DNA of 64,000 nucleotides from an uncultured Erythrobacter sp. (lineage in GTDB: Bacteria; Pseudomonadota; Alphaproteobacteria; Sphingomonadales; Sphingomonadaceae), in the NCBI GenBank assembly GCA_947488325.1, contig CANKYZ010000001.1:496001-560000 (forward strand), written 5' to 3'. Positions within the stretch are counted from its first letter, which is position 1, and each line of letters begins with the position of its first letter. This document shows positions 51,478 to 59,782 of this stretch, one piece after another. A program made the translations under genes and the position numbers. Below the pieces are notes generated by a model. That model was not told the origin of the DNA, did no database searches, and worked only from the letters and a program-made list of their open reading frames with translations.

Positions 51478-52479
51478 ATGCCCACCACTACTCGCCAATG
51501 GCTTTTGAACGGACACCCGCGCGGCAGGGGGATCGGAGAGGGTGATTTCAAATTGGCCACCACCGAATTGCCCGATCCCGGCCCAGGGGAGATGCTGCTT
51601 GCCACCCGCTACCTTGGCTTTGATCCGGCGCAGAAAGGTTGGATGGAAAACATCGCCGATTATGTCGCACCGATGGCAATTGGCGATGTAATGCGCGGCA
51701 GCGGCATTGCCGAAGTTGTCGAGAGCAATGGAGGGCAATTTGCGGTTGGTGACTTTGTGTTCGGCACGACTGGATGGACTGAATATCTTATCCATAACGG
51801 AAAAGAGCTGACCAAGGTTGAGACGGAACTGTCGCCGACAGCTGTGCTTTCTGTACTCGGAACGACCGGCCTCACTGCCTATTGCGGGTTGTTTAAGGTT
51901 GGAAAGCCTGTTGCAGGCGACACCGTTCTGGTTTCAGGCGCTGCGGGCGCGACGGGCAGTGTCGTCGGGCAGCTCGCCAAATTGGCTGGATGCCGTGCAG
52001 TTGGTATCGCTGGCGGTCCGGAAAAGTGCGATTGGTTGGTCAAGGAAGCCGGCTATGATGCAGCAATTGATTACAAAGCTGGCGATGTGAAAGCGCAAAT
52101 CCGCGAGCATTGCCCTGGCGGCGCGGATGTCATTTACGACAATGTCGGCGGCACCATTCTCGACGCCATGCTTGCTAATATCGCAACCGGCGCGCGCGTA
52201 GTGATTTGCGGTGGTATCTCTCGTTATGAATCGGGCGGGTTGCCAACTGGGCCGGGCAATTACTTCAATCTGATCTTCCGCCGTGCCACTATGGCGGGCT
52301 TTATAGTGCTCGATTGGGCAAGCGAATTCCCTGCTATTCGCAAGCGGCTTGAGGGATTCGTGGCCGATGGCAGTCTGAAATATCAGGAAGACATTCAGCA
52401 AGGATTTGAAAATGCACCTGATACTTTGCAGCGATTGTTCGTTGGCAAAAATCGCGGGAAACAAATGCTGAAGCTTTAA
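51478..52479 (+). CDS. Zinc-independent MDR NADP-dependent oxidoreductase (second)
   Basis: A 333-residue paralogue of the 48.2-kb gene: LGFDPAQKGWMENIADYV, GTTGLTAYCGLFKVGKPVAGD, VSGAAGATGSVVGQLAK and GIAGGPEKCDWL. The ATG at 51478 has a clean AGGAGG seven bases upstream. It is divergent from the molybdopterin gene and convergent with the MobA-like gene, ending three bases before that gene's stop. Confidence 0.9.
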   Translation: MPTTTRQWLLNGHPRGRGIGEGDFKLATTELPDPGPGEMLLATRYLGFDPAQKGWMENIADYVAPMAIGDVMRGSGIAEVVESNGGQFAVGDFVFGTTGWTEYLIHNGKELTKVETELSPTAVLSVLGTTGLTAYCGLFKVGKPVAGDTVLVSGAAGATGSVVGQLAKLAGCRAVGIAGGPEKCDWLVKEAGYDAAIDYKAGDVKAQIREHCPGGADVIYDNVGGTILDAMLANIATGARVVICGGISRYESGGLPTGPGNYFNLIFRRATMAGFIVLDWASEFPAIRKRLEGFVADGSLKYQEDIQQGFENAPDTLQRLFVGKNRGKQMLKL

Positions 52480-52482
52480 AGC

Positions 52483-52998
52483 TTAACCGCCTTTCAGGTC
52501 TGTTGGCCTGTTCACATTCATAAGCGGCGGGTCGAAGGTGATCCGCCGCGCTTTGACGCTTTCTGCAAAGCCATAAAGCGCGCGGTCATCGCGGCAAAGA
52601 AATGCCTCAATATCACCAACCAAAGATACGGGCCAAAGCCCGATAACCGGCTGACTTTCTACAATGGCAGGCCCTTCGCCCGCCAATGCCTCCGCCAAAT
52701 GTTGCGGCAAATTGGGCGCATCGACACCTGCTGAAAGCACATGGCTAAACCCTTCGCCGAGAGCATAGTGCAAGGCCGCATTCAGACCGCCAAGCGGACC
52801 AAGATCGGCATGCGGAAGGTCTGGGATGCAAGTGAAGCCAGGCTCTTCCCGGCCGCACAGTATTACCTGTTTGCATTGATCCTCCATTGCAGCCGCAACG
52901 ATGTCGATCAGGCGCTCACTCATATAGAGGGCATGCGCTTTGTCGCTGCCAAAACGGCGCGCCTGCCCTCCGGCAAGGATTGCTCCAAGAATTTTCAG
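52483..52998 (-). CDS. mobA: MobA-like molybdenum cofactor guanylyltransferase, apparent CTG start
   Basis: Would attach GMP to molybdopterin, giving the MGD form required by the enzyme at 49-51 kb. The nucleotidyltransferase signature LAGGQARRFGSDKA (residues 8-21) lies upstream of the first ATG (52923), so the gene must start earlier. The frame is closed by TGA just before a CTG at 52998. CTG shares the stop of the preceding gene as CTGA, like the ATGA overlaps elsewhere here. It gives 171 residues. DLGPLGGLNAALHYA and SAGVDAPNLP also fit MobA. Confidence 0.82.
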   Translation of the reverse strand: MKILGAILAGGQARRFGSDKAHALYMSERLIDIVAAAMEDQCKQVILCGREEPGFTCIPDLPHADLGPLGGLNAALHYALGEGFSHVLSAGVDAPNLPQHLAEALAGEGPAIVESQPVIGLWPVSLVGDIEAFLCRDDRALYGFAESVKARRITFDPPLMNVNRPTDLKGG

Positions 52999-53336
52999 TC
53001 AAACGCCTCGGTCGCTTCGCCTGCGGCATTATAGACCGGGCTTTCTGCATCGACGCGGTATTTTTTACTGGCCGCTGCGGTCAGTCCAAACGTACCGATA
53101 TGGTCGCGCATACCTGCATAGGCTGGTCCAGCGAAGTGACGAGCAAGCGCTCCTTCGCTTTCCCATTCTTCAAACACGTTGACGCGTGTAGGGTTGCTCC
53201 CGTCTGCGCTCCACTCATAATGGTTGCACCCATCCTGTGCGAGCGCAGCGTCGATATGCGGCTTTGCACTAGTGAGAGCGTCAGCACGCTGGGCTGGATC
53301 AAGGTCAATCTGGGCAGCAATAACGATCTTGGCCAT
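52995..53336 (-). CDS. Antibiotic-biosynthesis-monooxygenase (ABM) domain protein
   Basis: A 113-residue ferredoxin-like-fold protein: KIVIAAQIDLDPAQRADALT, HYEWSADGSNPTRVNVFEEW and ARHFAGPAYAGMRDHI match the ABM pattern of cofactor-free monooxygenases or dimeric stress proteins. The start overlaps the SnoaL-like stop by one base and its stop overlaps the apparent MobA start, so three genes are translationally linked. Confidence 0.82.
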   Translation of the reverse strand: MAKIVIAAQIDLDPAQRADALTSAKPHIDAALAQDGCNHYEWSADGSNPTRVNVFEEWESEGALARHFAGPAYAGMRDHIGTFGLTAAASKKYRVDAESPVYNAAGEATEAFD

Positions 53337-53755
53337 CAGGCGCTCTCCTCTGCGGGGTTATATTCAGCAACAACTTTAAAAGCGCGTTTTGTATAGACCC
53401 ATTGGCCGCCGCGCTTTTCCAACTCATCTGTGTAGAGACCGCCAAGCATGCGGGTAGAACCGTCTTTGCCCTTCAGCACCTCTTGAGTCTGGCAACGCGA
53501 AGTTGCTTTATCGCCATCGACCTCAATCGAAGCAGGGACGCATTGGAAACTCACGGCATCAAAATTGGACATCGCGCCAAGCCAAAGCTCGACGATGGCT
53601 TCGCGGCCCTTCAACTCCATCCCCATGAAATCCCAATCGGCATCGTCTGCCCATACTGATCCCCACGTTTCAGCGTCAAAGCGAACAACCCCGTCGCCAT
53701 AGGTTTCGTGCAATTCGCGGATAGCGAGCCGGTCTTCAATCGGTCCTGCAAACAT
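53336..53755 (-). CDS. SnoaL-like protein (nuclear-transport-factor-2 fold)
   Basis: A 139-residue protein: EDRLAIRELHETYGDGVVRF, TWGSVWADDADWDF, GREAIVELW and a C-terminal GGQWVYTKRAFKVV. This is the small dehydratase/hydroxylase-like group that is frequent in sphingomonad catabolic clusters. First gene of the SnoaL-ABM-MobA run and divergent from an SDR. Confidence 0.82.
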   Translation of the reverse strand: MFAGPIEDRLAIRELHETYGDGVVRFDAETWGSVWADDADWDFMGMELKGREAIVELWLGAMSNFDAVSFQCVPASIEVDGDKATSRCQTQEVLKGKDGSTRMLGGLYTDELEKRGGQWVYTKRAFKVVAEYNPAEESA

Positions 53756-53848
53756 GATGCGTGTTTCCTCTCGTTATATGGCCGCTATCGGATCGCGCGA
53801 GTGATCGGACAATGAACACTTTTGGGAAGGGTGTGAGAGGTGGGAAGC

Positions 53849-53869
53849 GTGTTACCCATGAAGTAACAC
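53849..53869. promoter_or_regulatory. Perfect palindrome before an SDR gene
   Basis: GTGTTAC-(7)-GTAACAC, a perfect 7-bp inverted repeat over 21 bases, immediately before the AGGAG site of the SDR at 53883 and in the divergent region shared with the SnoaL-like gene. The size fits a TetR- or MarR-type operator; no such regulator is in the window. Confidence 0.5.
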
Positions 53870-53882
53870 ATAGGAGATCACA

Positions 53883-54695
53883 ATGGGCCAACTCGAAGGT
53901 AAGACCGCAGTTGTACTGGGCGCGGCTAGCGCTGGGAACATGGGGCAGGTCATCGCAAAGCTGTTTGCCAGTGAAGGGGCCAAGGTAATGGTCGCAGGCC
54001 GCAAGAAGGAACCGCTCGCCGCCATCGCGGATGAGATCGGCGGTTCCTATGCTTTGTGCGATATCACCGATCATGCGCAGGTCCATGCGCTTGCGGGTAA
54101 GGCCAAGACGGAGTTTGGGCGCGTCGATGCGGCGATCAACTGCACGGGATGGGGCCTACTTTCGAACCTCTTGGAAACCACCCAAGAGGATCTCGACGCG
54201 ATCACCGATTTGCAATTCAAAGGCGTTCACCATTTCCTCCAAGCCTTCGTCAAAGTGATGAGCGAACAAACGCCGAGCGGCGGCTCCATCATCTCCCTCA
54301 GCTCCGCGACCACCAAGGCTCTTATCAATAACCACGCAGCCTATATCGGCACAAAGCGTGCCGGTGAGGCAATGATCGAATGCGTCGCCAACGATTTTGG
54401 CCACCTCGGCATCCGCGCGAATAGCGTGTCTCCGGCCTTTACTGAAAGTCCGATGACCGAAGGTGCGTTCGCTACCCCCGGTCTCGTCGATGCATTCTTG
54501 CCGCGCTACCCGCTCGCGCGGCTCAACACTTCTGATGATGTTGCGCATGCATGCCTTTGGCTCAGCGGCGATCACGCTTTCGTCACCGGTCAGAACATCC
54601 AGCCCAATGGCGGAGTTACGATCCGCGGCAATCCGCAAGCCACCGATATCGAAGCCGCTGTCGGCGCAGCAATGGCTAAGATGCAAAAGAATTAA
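53883..54695 (+). CDS. Short-chain dehydrogenase/reductase
   Basis: A 270-residue SDR: LGAASAGNMGQVIAKLF (a variant cofactor loop), AGRKKEPL (basic, favouring NADP), NCTGWGLLSN, SLSSATTKALINNHAAYIGTK with Ser-Tyr-Lys and VTGQNIQPNGG. AGGAG precedes the ATG, and a palindrome lies directly upstream. Convergent with the SDR ending at 54717. Confidence 0.9.
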   Translation: MGQLEGKTAVVLGAASAGNMGQVIAKLFASEGAKVMVAGRKKEPLAAIADEIGGSYALCDITDHAQVHALAGKAKTEFGRVDAAINCTGWGLLSNLLETTQEDLDAITDLQFKGVHHFLQAFVKVMSEQTPSGGSIISLSSATTKALINNHAAYIGTKRAGEAMIECVANDFGHLGIRANSVSPAFTESPMTEGAFATPGLVDAFLPRYPLARLNTSDDVAHACLWLSGDHAFVTGQNIQPNGGVTIRGNPQATDIEAAVGAAMAKMQKN

Positions 54696-54716
54696 GGCGG
54701 TACCCGAACCGGGCCG

Positions 54717-55505
54717 CTAAAACTGCGCTGTTCCTCCGTCGACACTCAGCATCGCGCCGGTAATCCCGGCTCCTTCTTTTGATGCCAGCAGCAGCGCCAT
54801 CGCCGCTATTTCTTCAACCGTGTTTGGACGTTTGATTGCGGCCTCTGACGCAAACATCGCGATCATCTCATCGAACTCCACCCCCATTGCTTTGGCGGTT
54901 TCGGGGCCGTTGTTCTTAATGATGTCTGTGACCACCAAACCAGGGCAGATGGAGTTCACCGTTACCCCAGCTTCACCCACTTCGCGAGCAAGCGATTTGG
55001 TGATCCCGTTCACCGCATGTTTGGCCGCAGTATAGGCAGTGAAGACCGGCTTCCCATGCTTGCCTTCCATCGACGACATATTGATGATCCGCCCGTCACC
55101 TTTGGCCAGCATCGGCGGCAGAGCGCGGCGGCAGGCCCAGAATGTCGAATAGACATTCCACTTCATCGCTTCATCGAATGCCGCATCAGATAGGTTCACC
55201 AGGGGTTGTAAATCGCCCGCGCCTCCTGCGTTGTTCACGAGGATGTCGATCGTGCCGTATGTCTCAATAACCTGATCGACGAAGCCTTCGACATCACCCT
55301 GTTTCATTACATCACCGGCGACAAACACAACCCGGTCCTTGCTGCCGCGCCCGACACGCAATTCTTCGACCACTCGCGCGCCTTTCTCGGGATTGCGGGC
55401 GAATAGGGCGACCTTTGCGCCTTCTGCCAAGAATGCCTCTGCAATTCCGCGCCCCAATCCTGCGGTCCCGCCCGTGATTGCTGCGACTTTTCCTTCGAGT
55501 TTCAT
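54717..55505 (-). CDS. Short-chain dehydrogenase/reductase
   Basis: A 262-residue classical SDR: TGGTAGLGRGIAEAFL, NNAGGAGDLQ, NMSSMEGKHGKPVFTAYTAAKHA (complete catalytic set) and ITGAMLSVDGG. The residues after strand two (ARNPEKG) suggest NADP. The 280 bases upstream, to the flavoprotein gene, hold no gene I can see and probably contain both divergent promoters. Confidence 0.9.
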   Translation of the reverse strand: MKLEGKVAAITGGTAGLGRGIAEAFLAEGAKVALFARNPEKGARVVEELRVGRGSKDRVVFVAGDVMKQGDVEGFVDQVIETYGTIDILVNNAGGAGDLQPLVNLSDAAFDEAMKWNVYSTFWACRRALPPMLAKGDGRIINMSSMEGKHGKPVFTAYTAAKHAVNGITKSLAREVGEAGVTVNSICPGLVVTDIIKNNGPETAKAMGVEFDEMIAMFASEAAIKRPNTVEEIAAMALLLASKEGAGITGAMLSVDGGTAQF

Positions 55506-55785
55506 GGCTTTTCTCCTTTGTGGCCAACCTTAGCGTCGCACGGCATCGCGGGCACCTTGTTAAAGTGAGGGCGTGAATTCACCGACAGACATGGACTGCT
55601 TTGCCAAATAATAAAAACCAAAGAACCTCTGATTTCCGGGCGCCACGGGCATTTTAGTATGACTTTCCGATTTTGCGAAACTTACTGCTACACTCATACG
55701 CAGGATCATGGCGGGCCGCCGCGAGAAGTAGGAAACGCAAAAATGTGAGTTGCAGGCCGCGCCTCGCTGCGTCCTTATGCTGTGC

Positions 55786-57405
55786 ATGGACACTGTGGAT
55801 ATCATCATTCTGGGTTGCGGGCCTGCGGGCATGACCGCAGCATTGGCCGCACATGAAACGGGTGCGTCGGTCGCCCTGATTGAGCGGTTCGATCGCATCG
55901 GCGGGACCGGTGCAATATCAGGCGGTGTCATCTGGGTTGCGGGCAATCCGCGCCAACGCGCAGCCGGAATGGCTGACAGCCGCGAAGAAGCGCTCGCCTA
56001 TTTCCGCAGTCTTGACCATGGTGATCTGGTCGATGAGACGCTGGAGGCATTCGTTGACAATGGCCCAGAAGCACTGGCGTTTCTGGAAGATACAGGTGCG
56101 ATGAAGGTCGCGTTGCTCGAAGGTTATCCCGATTATTATCTAGACCGTCCCGGTGCAAAGCCCAAAGGGGGCCGTGCGCTCGACCATGACCTGTTTGCTT
56201 TGGGCGAATTAGGAGATTGGGCAGGGCGCATCACAGCCATCGAAGAGCCCAAACCGATGATGCTGCGTGAAACCCCTTTGGGTGGCGGCACCGGAATAGT
56301 CCCACCCGAAGAGTTGGGTCGGCGCATGGCAAATAATGAGCGCGGTTTCGGGCAGGCGATGATTGGACGTCTGCTCAAAGCGTGTTTGGACCGTGGGATT
56401 GAGCCGGTCCTGAGTGTTGAGACAAAGCGGCTGGTCAAACAAGGTGAGCGTGTCACCGGCATTGAAGGCCTGCGTGATGGCGCACCATTCAGCCTGACCG
56501 CGCGCAACGGTGTCGTCATAACAACCGGCGGATTTGAGTGGGACGAAGACAAGCGCCAGACTTTCCTGCGCGGCCCAATGGATGCCCCTGCCAGCGCGCC
56601 AACAGCACGCGGCGAAGGTTTAACGCTGGCGATGGAGAGCGGCGCAAAGCTCGGCAATATGACGCAGGGCTGGTGGGCGCCCACTCTGGTGACGCCTGAT
56701 GCCCCTTGGCCCGGCGGCGAGCAACGCGCACAGCCCGTGCTGATTGAGCGTACTGTGCCGCATTCGATCATGGTCAACCGCATGGGAGAGCGATTTTGCA
56801 ACGAAGCGGCGAATTACTCTGCGCTGGCCGGAGCATTCCACCAATTTGATCCGCAGACCTATGATTACCCGAACCTGCCAGCATGGCTGATATTCGATGA
56901 GGATTATGTCGAGCGCTATCCGATCGGTCCTCGCCTGCCGGGGCAGCCTGTGCCAGACTGGGTGATGCAGGCGGAAACATTGGGCGAATTGGCGGGAAAG
57001 ATCGGCGTTTCCGCTGATGGTTTGAACCAGACGATCACCCGGTTCAACGCTCACGCCGATGCGAGCCATGATCCCGACTTTGCACGCGGAACCAGCGCCT
57101 ATGACCATTTCTACGGCGACCGCAGCCGCGAAGGCACCGCCGTTACCTTGGGCCCAATCGCGCGCGGTCCGTTCTATGCAGTTGAAATCCGCATGGGTCT
57201 GCTCGGCACCAATGGCGGCGCGCGCACGGATGGTGCAGCGCGCATCCTTGGCCATGATGGAGAGCCGATTGTGGGCCTTTATGGTGCAGGCAATGCCATC
57301 GCCTGTCCAACTGGCGGGATCTATGCAGGTGCAGGCGGGACATTGGGGCCAGCTCTGACCTTCGGTTATCTAGCTGGGCGGACAGCAGCGCGCGCCAACG
57401 CTTAA
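55786..57405 (+). CDS. FAD-dependent oxidoreductase, KstD-like
   Basis: A 539-residue flavoprotein of the 3-ketosteroid dehydrogenase/fumarate-reductase family. FAD loop ILGCGPAGMTAALAAHETG is followed by IGGTGAISGGVIW, VVITTGGFEWDE, and the C-terminal PTGGIYAGAGGTLGPALTFGY, whose tyrosine and Gly-rich segment match the KstD active site. It would desaturate a cyclic ketone next to the carbonyl. The ATG at 55786 is favoured because the FAD loop follows at once. The true substrate is unknown. Confidence 0.87.
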   Translation: MDTVDIIILGCGPAGMTAALAAHETGASVALIERFDRIGGTGAISGGVIWVAGNPRQRAAGMADSREEALAYFRSLDHGDLVDETLEAFVDNGPEALAFLEDTGAMKVALLEGYPDYYLDRPGAKPKGGRALDHDLFALGELGDWAGRITAIEEPKPMMLRETPLGGGTGIVPPEELGRRMANNERGFGQAMIGRLLKACLDRGIEPVLSVETKRLVKQGERVTGIEGLRDGAPFSLTARNGVVITTGGFEWDEDKRQTFLRGPMDAPASAPTARGEGLTLAMESGAKLGNMTQGWWAPTLVTPDAPWPGGEQRAQPVLIERTVPHSIMVNRMGERFCNEAANYSALAGAFHQFDPQTYDYPNLPAWLIFDEDYVERYPIGPRLPGQPVPDWVMQAETLGELAGKIGVSADGLNQTITRFNAHADASHDPDFARGTSAYDHFYGDRSREGTAVTLGPIARGPFYAVEIRMGLLGTNGGARTDGAARILGHDGEPIVGLYGAGNAIACPTGGIYAGAGGTLGPALTFGYLAGRTAARANA

Positions 57406-57409
57406 CCGC

Positions 57410-58741
57410 TCACGGCTTCTTAGGTTCAAATTCGATATACAATTCTTTTAAGGACCGCAGCAGGAAGTGAGGGTGGTATTCGAAGTGATTCTTGCCTTCG
57501 GCGAACCACATGTCATCGAACCGGTCGACTACAGCAGTGAAGCCCCAAATCAGTTCTCGCCGGGCGAGCGGTGCGCCCAGACAATGATGCGTGCCTGACC
57601 CAAACCCCATATGAGAACCCGCTTTGGGCCGGTCGAGGTTGAGTTTTTCCGGGCATTCAAACGCTCGTTCATCACGGTTCGCAGCGGCGAAACGGATATT
57701 CACCATCGCCCCTGCCGGGATCGCAACCCCGGCCAATTCAATGTCCTCCCGGACAAACCGCATCAGCGATTGCACCGGGCTTTCCAGCCGAACGACCTCT
57801 TCGACAAAGGTCTTCATATATTTGCCGGGATCGGATTTTAACTGCTGCCAAACATCTTTGTTCTCAATCAGCAGCTTCATCCCAGCGGCCAGAGCATTGG
57901 TGGTGGTTTCGCTGCCGCCCACAAATGTATCGGCCATCATTTCGGCGTGAAGTTCATTATCGGTAAGCGGGCGGCCCCATTCCTCGATCACGGTGTTGAC
58001 GAGAACACTGATCAGGCTGTCATCGGGATTTTCGCGCAAACGATCAAAGATAGGCTGGAAATATTGCTGCGCTTCAATCTCTCGGTCAACCATTTCCATA
58101 TGCTGGTCTTCAGGCAGCATCAGCGAAATGCGCTGGAAGAAGGCGTCCGTCCAACGCTTAATCCGCCACATATCTTCGCGCTGCGCGCCCATCTGTTCGC
58201 CAATGATGAATAGCGGTAGCGGCACGCAGAATTGTTTGACCCATTCGCATCGCCCTTCCTCCATAAATCCGTCGATCAATTCATAAGCTAACCCTTCGAC
58301 CTGTGGATCGATCTCTTTGATCTTTGACGGTTTGAAAGCCTGATTGAACATGGCCCGCATCTGTTTGTGGTTCGGATCATCGCGGCCATTCAGAGTCGGC
58401 GCGGGCACCCAGCCTTTTTCTGCAAAGCGCGCTGCGACCATCTCACCGCGTTCGATATTGCCCGCGCTGGCGCGAAACGGAGTATCTGCGGCAGAGCTGG
58501 GAAAGCGCTGCGGGTCCATCAACACTTCGCGGACATGGTCATAGCGGCTGATGACGAACATGTCGGTCCCAGGGATTTGATAGGCCGGGGCCTCATCACG
58601 CAACTGCTGATACGCGTCATAAGGGCATTGCTGGAGCGCGGGATCAAACAGGTTGATACCCAGCGTTTCGGATTTACTAGCGATAATGTCCTCCCGAATT
58701 TGTGTATGGCGCAGGCGGCATGATCGGACCGATAGCGGCAC
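57410..58741 (-). CDS. Cytochrome P450 (second), start uncertain
   Basis: A 416-residue class or longer P450: I-helix GGSETT (275-280), ExxR (E315, R318), heme Cys387 in FGSGTHHCLG. The longest frame begins at GTG 58741 without a ribosome site. A strong GGGAGG lies at about 58694, and five bases after it the in-frame codon is ATC (58684), giving a product starting ASKSETLG as in related P450s; there is no in-frame ATG until deep in the protein. Either a rare non-AUG start is used or translation begins at the GTG. Confidence 0.9.
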   Translation of the reverse strand: MPLSVRSCRLRHTQIREDIIASKSETLGINLFDPALQQCPYDAYQQLRDEAPAYQIPGTDMFVISRYDHVREVLMDPQRFPSSAADTPFRASAGNIERGEMVAARFAEKGWVPAPTLNGRDDPNHKQMRAMFNQAFKPSKIKEIDPQVEGLAYELIDGFMEEGRCEWVKQFCVPLPLFIIGEQMGAQREDMWRIKRWTDAFFQRISLMLPEDQHMEMVDREIEAQQYFQPIFDRLRENPDDSLISVLVNTVIEEWGRPLTDNELHAEMMADTFVGGSETTTNALAAGMKLLIENKDVWQQLKSDPGKYMKTFVEEVVRLESPVQSLMRFVREDIELAGVAIPAGAMVNIRFAAANRDERAFECPEKLNLDRPKAGSHMGFGSGTHHCLGAPLARRELIWGFTAVVDRFDDMWFAEGKNHFEYHPHFLLRSLKELYIEFEPKKP

Positions 58742-58772
58742 ACAACAACTGGCGGATTGGGGAGGGAGTCAC

Positions 58773-59297
58773 ATGGACCCGAAATTGCAGAAAGTGATCG
58801 ACAAGCAGGAAATTGGCGATGTGATCCAGCGCTATTGCCGCACGCTCGACTGGCTTGATGCAGAGGGGCAGGCGAGTTGTTACTGGCCCGATGCCGCCGT
58901 CAATTATGGCTTTTTCACAGGAAGCGCAGCGGAGTTTTTGCCCGTTGTAATGGAGACAGAGCGGTCGCTGGCACGGCGCTGGCACATGCTCTCAAACCCT
59001 CTGATCCGCTTTCACTCGCCCACATCTGCTAGCAGCGAATGTTACGGCATTTTTGGTGGTGGGCGATTGCAGGATGATGGTAGCATCGCTGGCGATATGA
59101 TCGGAGGACGCTATCTAGACGAGTGGGAAAAACGGAACGGAGAAGGCGGCGCGCAATGGCGCATTTCTGCCAGAACTTATATCGTCGATTGGAAGAGCCC
59201 GCTCACCGATCAGCCGCAATTTGAACCAGACCCAAGCTTTCCGCTGCCCACGCTCAAGATCGAAAACGGCGAACACCCGCTCTATCGCAAGCTTTAG
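58773..59297 (+). CDS. SnoaL-like protein
   Basis: A 174-residue NTF2-fold protein: KQEIGDVIQRYCRTLDWLD, GQASCYWPDAAVNYGFFTG, HMLSNPLIRFHS and WRISARTYIVDWKS. GGAGGGAG lies just before the ATG at 58773. Related in pattern to the 62-kb gene. Divergent from the second P450, so the two probably share a promoter region. Confidence 0.85.
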   Translation: MDPKLQKVIDKQEIGDVIQRYCRTLDWLDAEGQASCYWPDAAVNYGFFTGSAAEFLPVVMETERSLARRWHMLSNPLIRFHSPTSASSECYGIFGGGRLQDDGSIAGDMIGGRYLDEWEKRNGEGGAQWRISARTYIVDWKSPLTDQPQFEPDPSFPLPTLKIENGEHPLYRKL

Positions 59298-59330
59298 GAC
59301 GGTCTGCCCATTTTGGGGAGTGATGTCAGA

Positions 59331-59699
59331 TCATGCGTTTTCGGGAGCGCCCAGTTCGGGAGGGTCCAGATAGTCGCGGTAATAGGTCAACTGCCCGCCA
59401 ACGACTTTGTAAATGCCAACGCCGCCGCGTGATCCTTCGGGAGAGTGCATGGTCCAGCGCGCCCAAACGGCATGGTCATCGCCGCAAATTTCATCCACGG
59501 TAAAGTGAATTTCTCTCTCCTCCATCTCTTTGACCATCGTGGTCATAAAGTCGAGAATGGCGCCGCGACCCTCATATCGACCCCAGATAGGGTCTTCTAA
59601 CAGGGCATCTTCAGCAAAGAGCGGCGCCAGTTTTGTATAGTCGCCTCCATCCTGAATTTGCCAGAACCGTTCTATAACCTCTTGGGTTTTGCCAGACAT
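59331..59699 (-). CDS. SnoaL-like / ketosteroid-isomerase-fold protein
   Basis: A 122-residue protein: EVIERFWQIQDGGDYTKLAPL, ALLEDPIWGRYEGR, GDDHAVWARWTMH and LTYYRDYLDPPE. The compact NTF2 fold recalls delta-5-3-ketosteroid isomerase and LEH-type enzymes, but the key acidic residues cannot be assigned with confidence. Downstream of the acyl-CoA ligase on the same strand after 83 bases. Confidence 0.8.
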   Translation of the reverse strand: MSGKTQEVIERFWQIQDGGDYTKLAPLFAEDALLEDPIWGRYEGRGAILDFMTTMVKEMEEREIHFTVDEICGDDHAVWARWTMHSPEGSRGGVGIYKVVGGQLTYYRDYLDPPELGAPENA

Positions 59700-59782
59700 G
59701 TTTTGTTCCCTAAGCTGTCACGAAATAGGCCGCTTGCTGGACCGGGAAACCGTCAAATGCGTTCATTGCTGAATGGACGACA

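Noticed and set aside
53736-54086. A 116-residue minus-strand frame over the divergent promoter and SDR start
   Set aside because: It overlaps two well-supported genes and the palindrome, and has no recognisable features.
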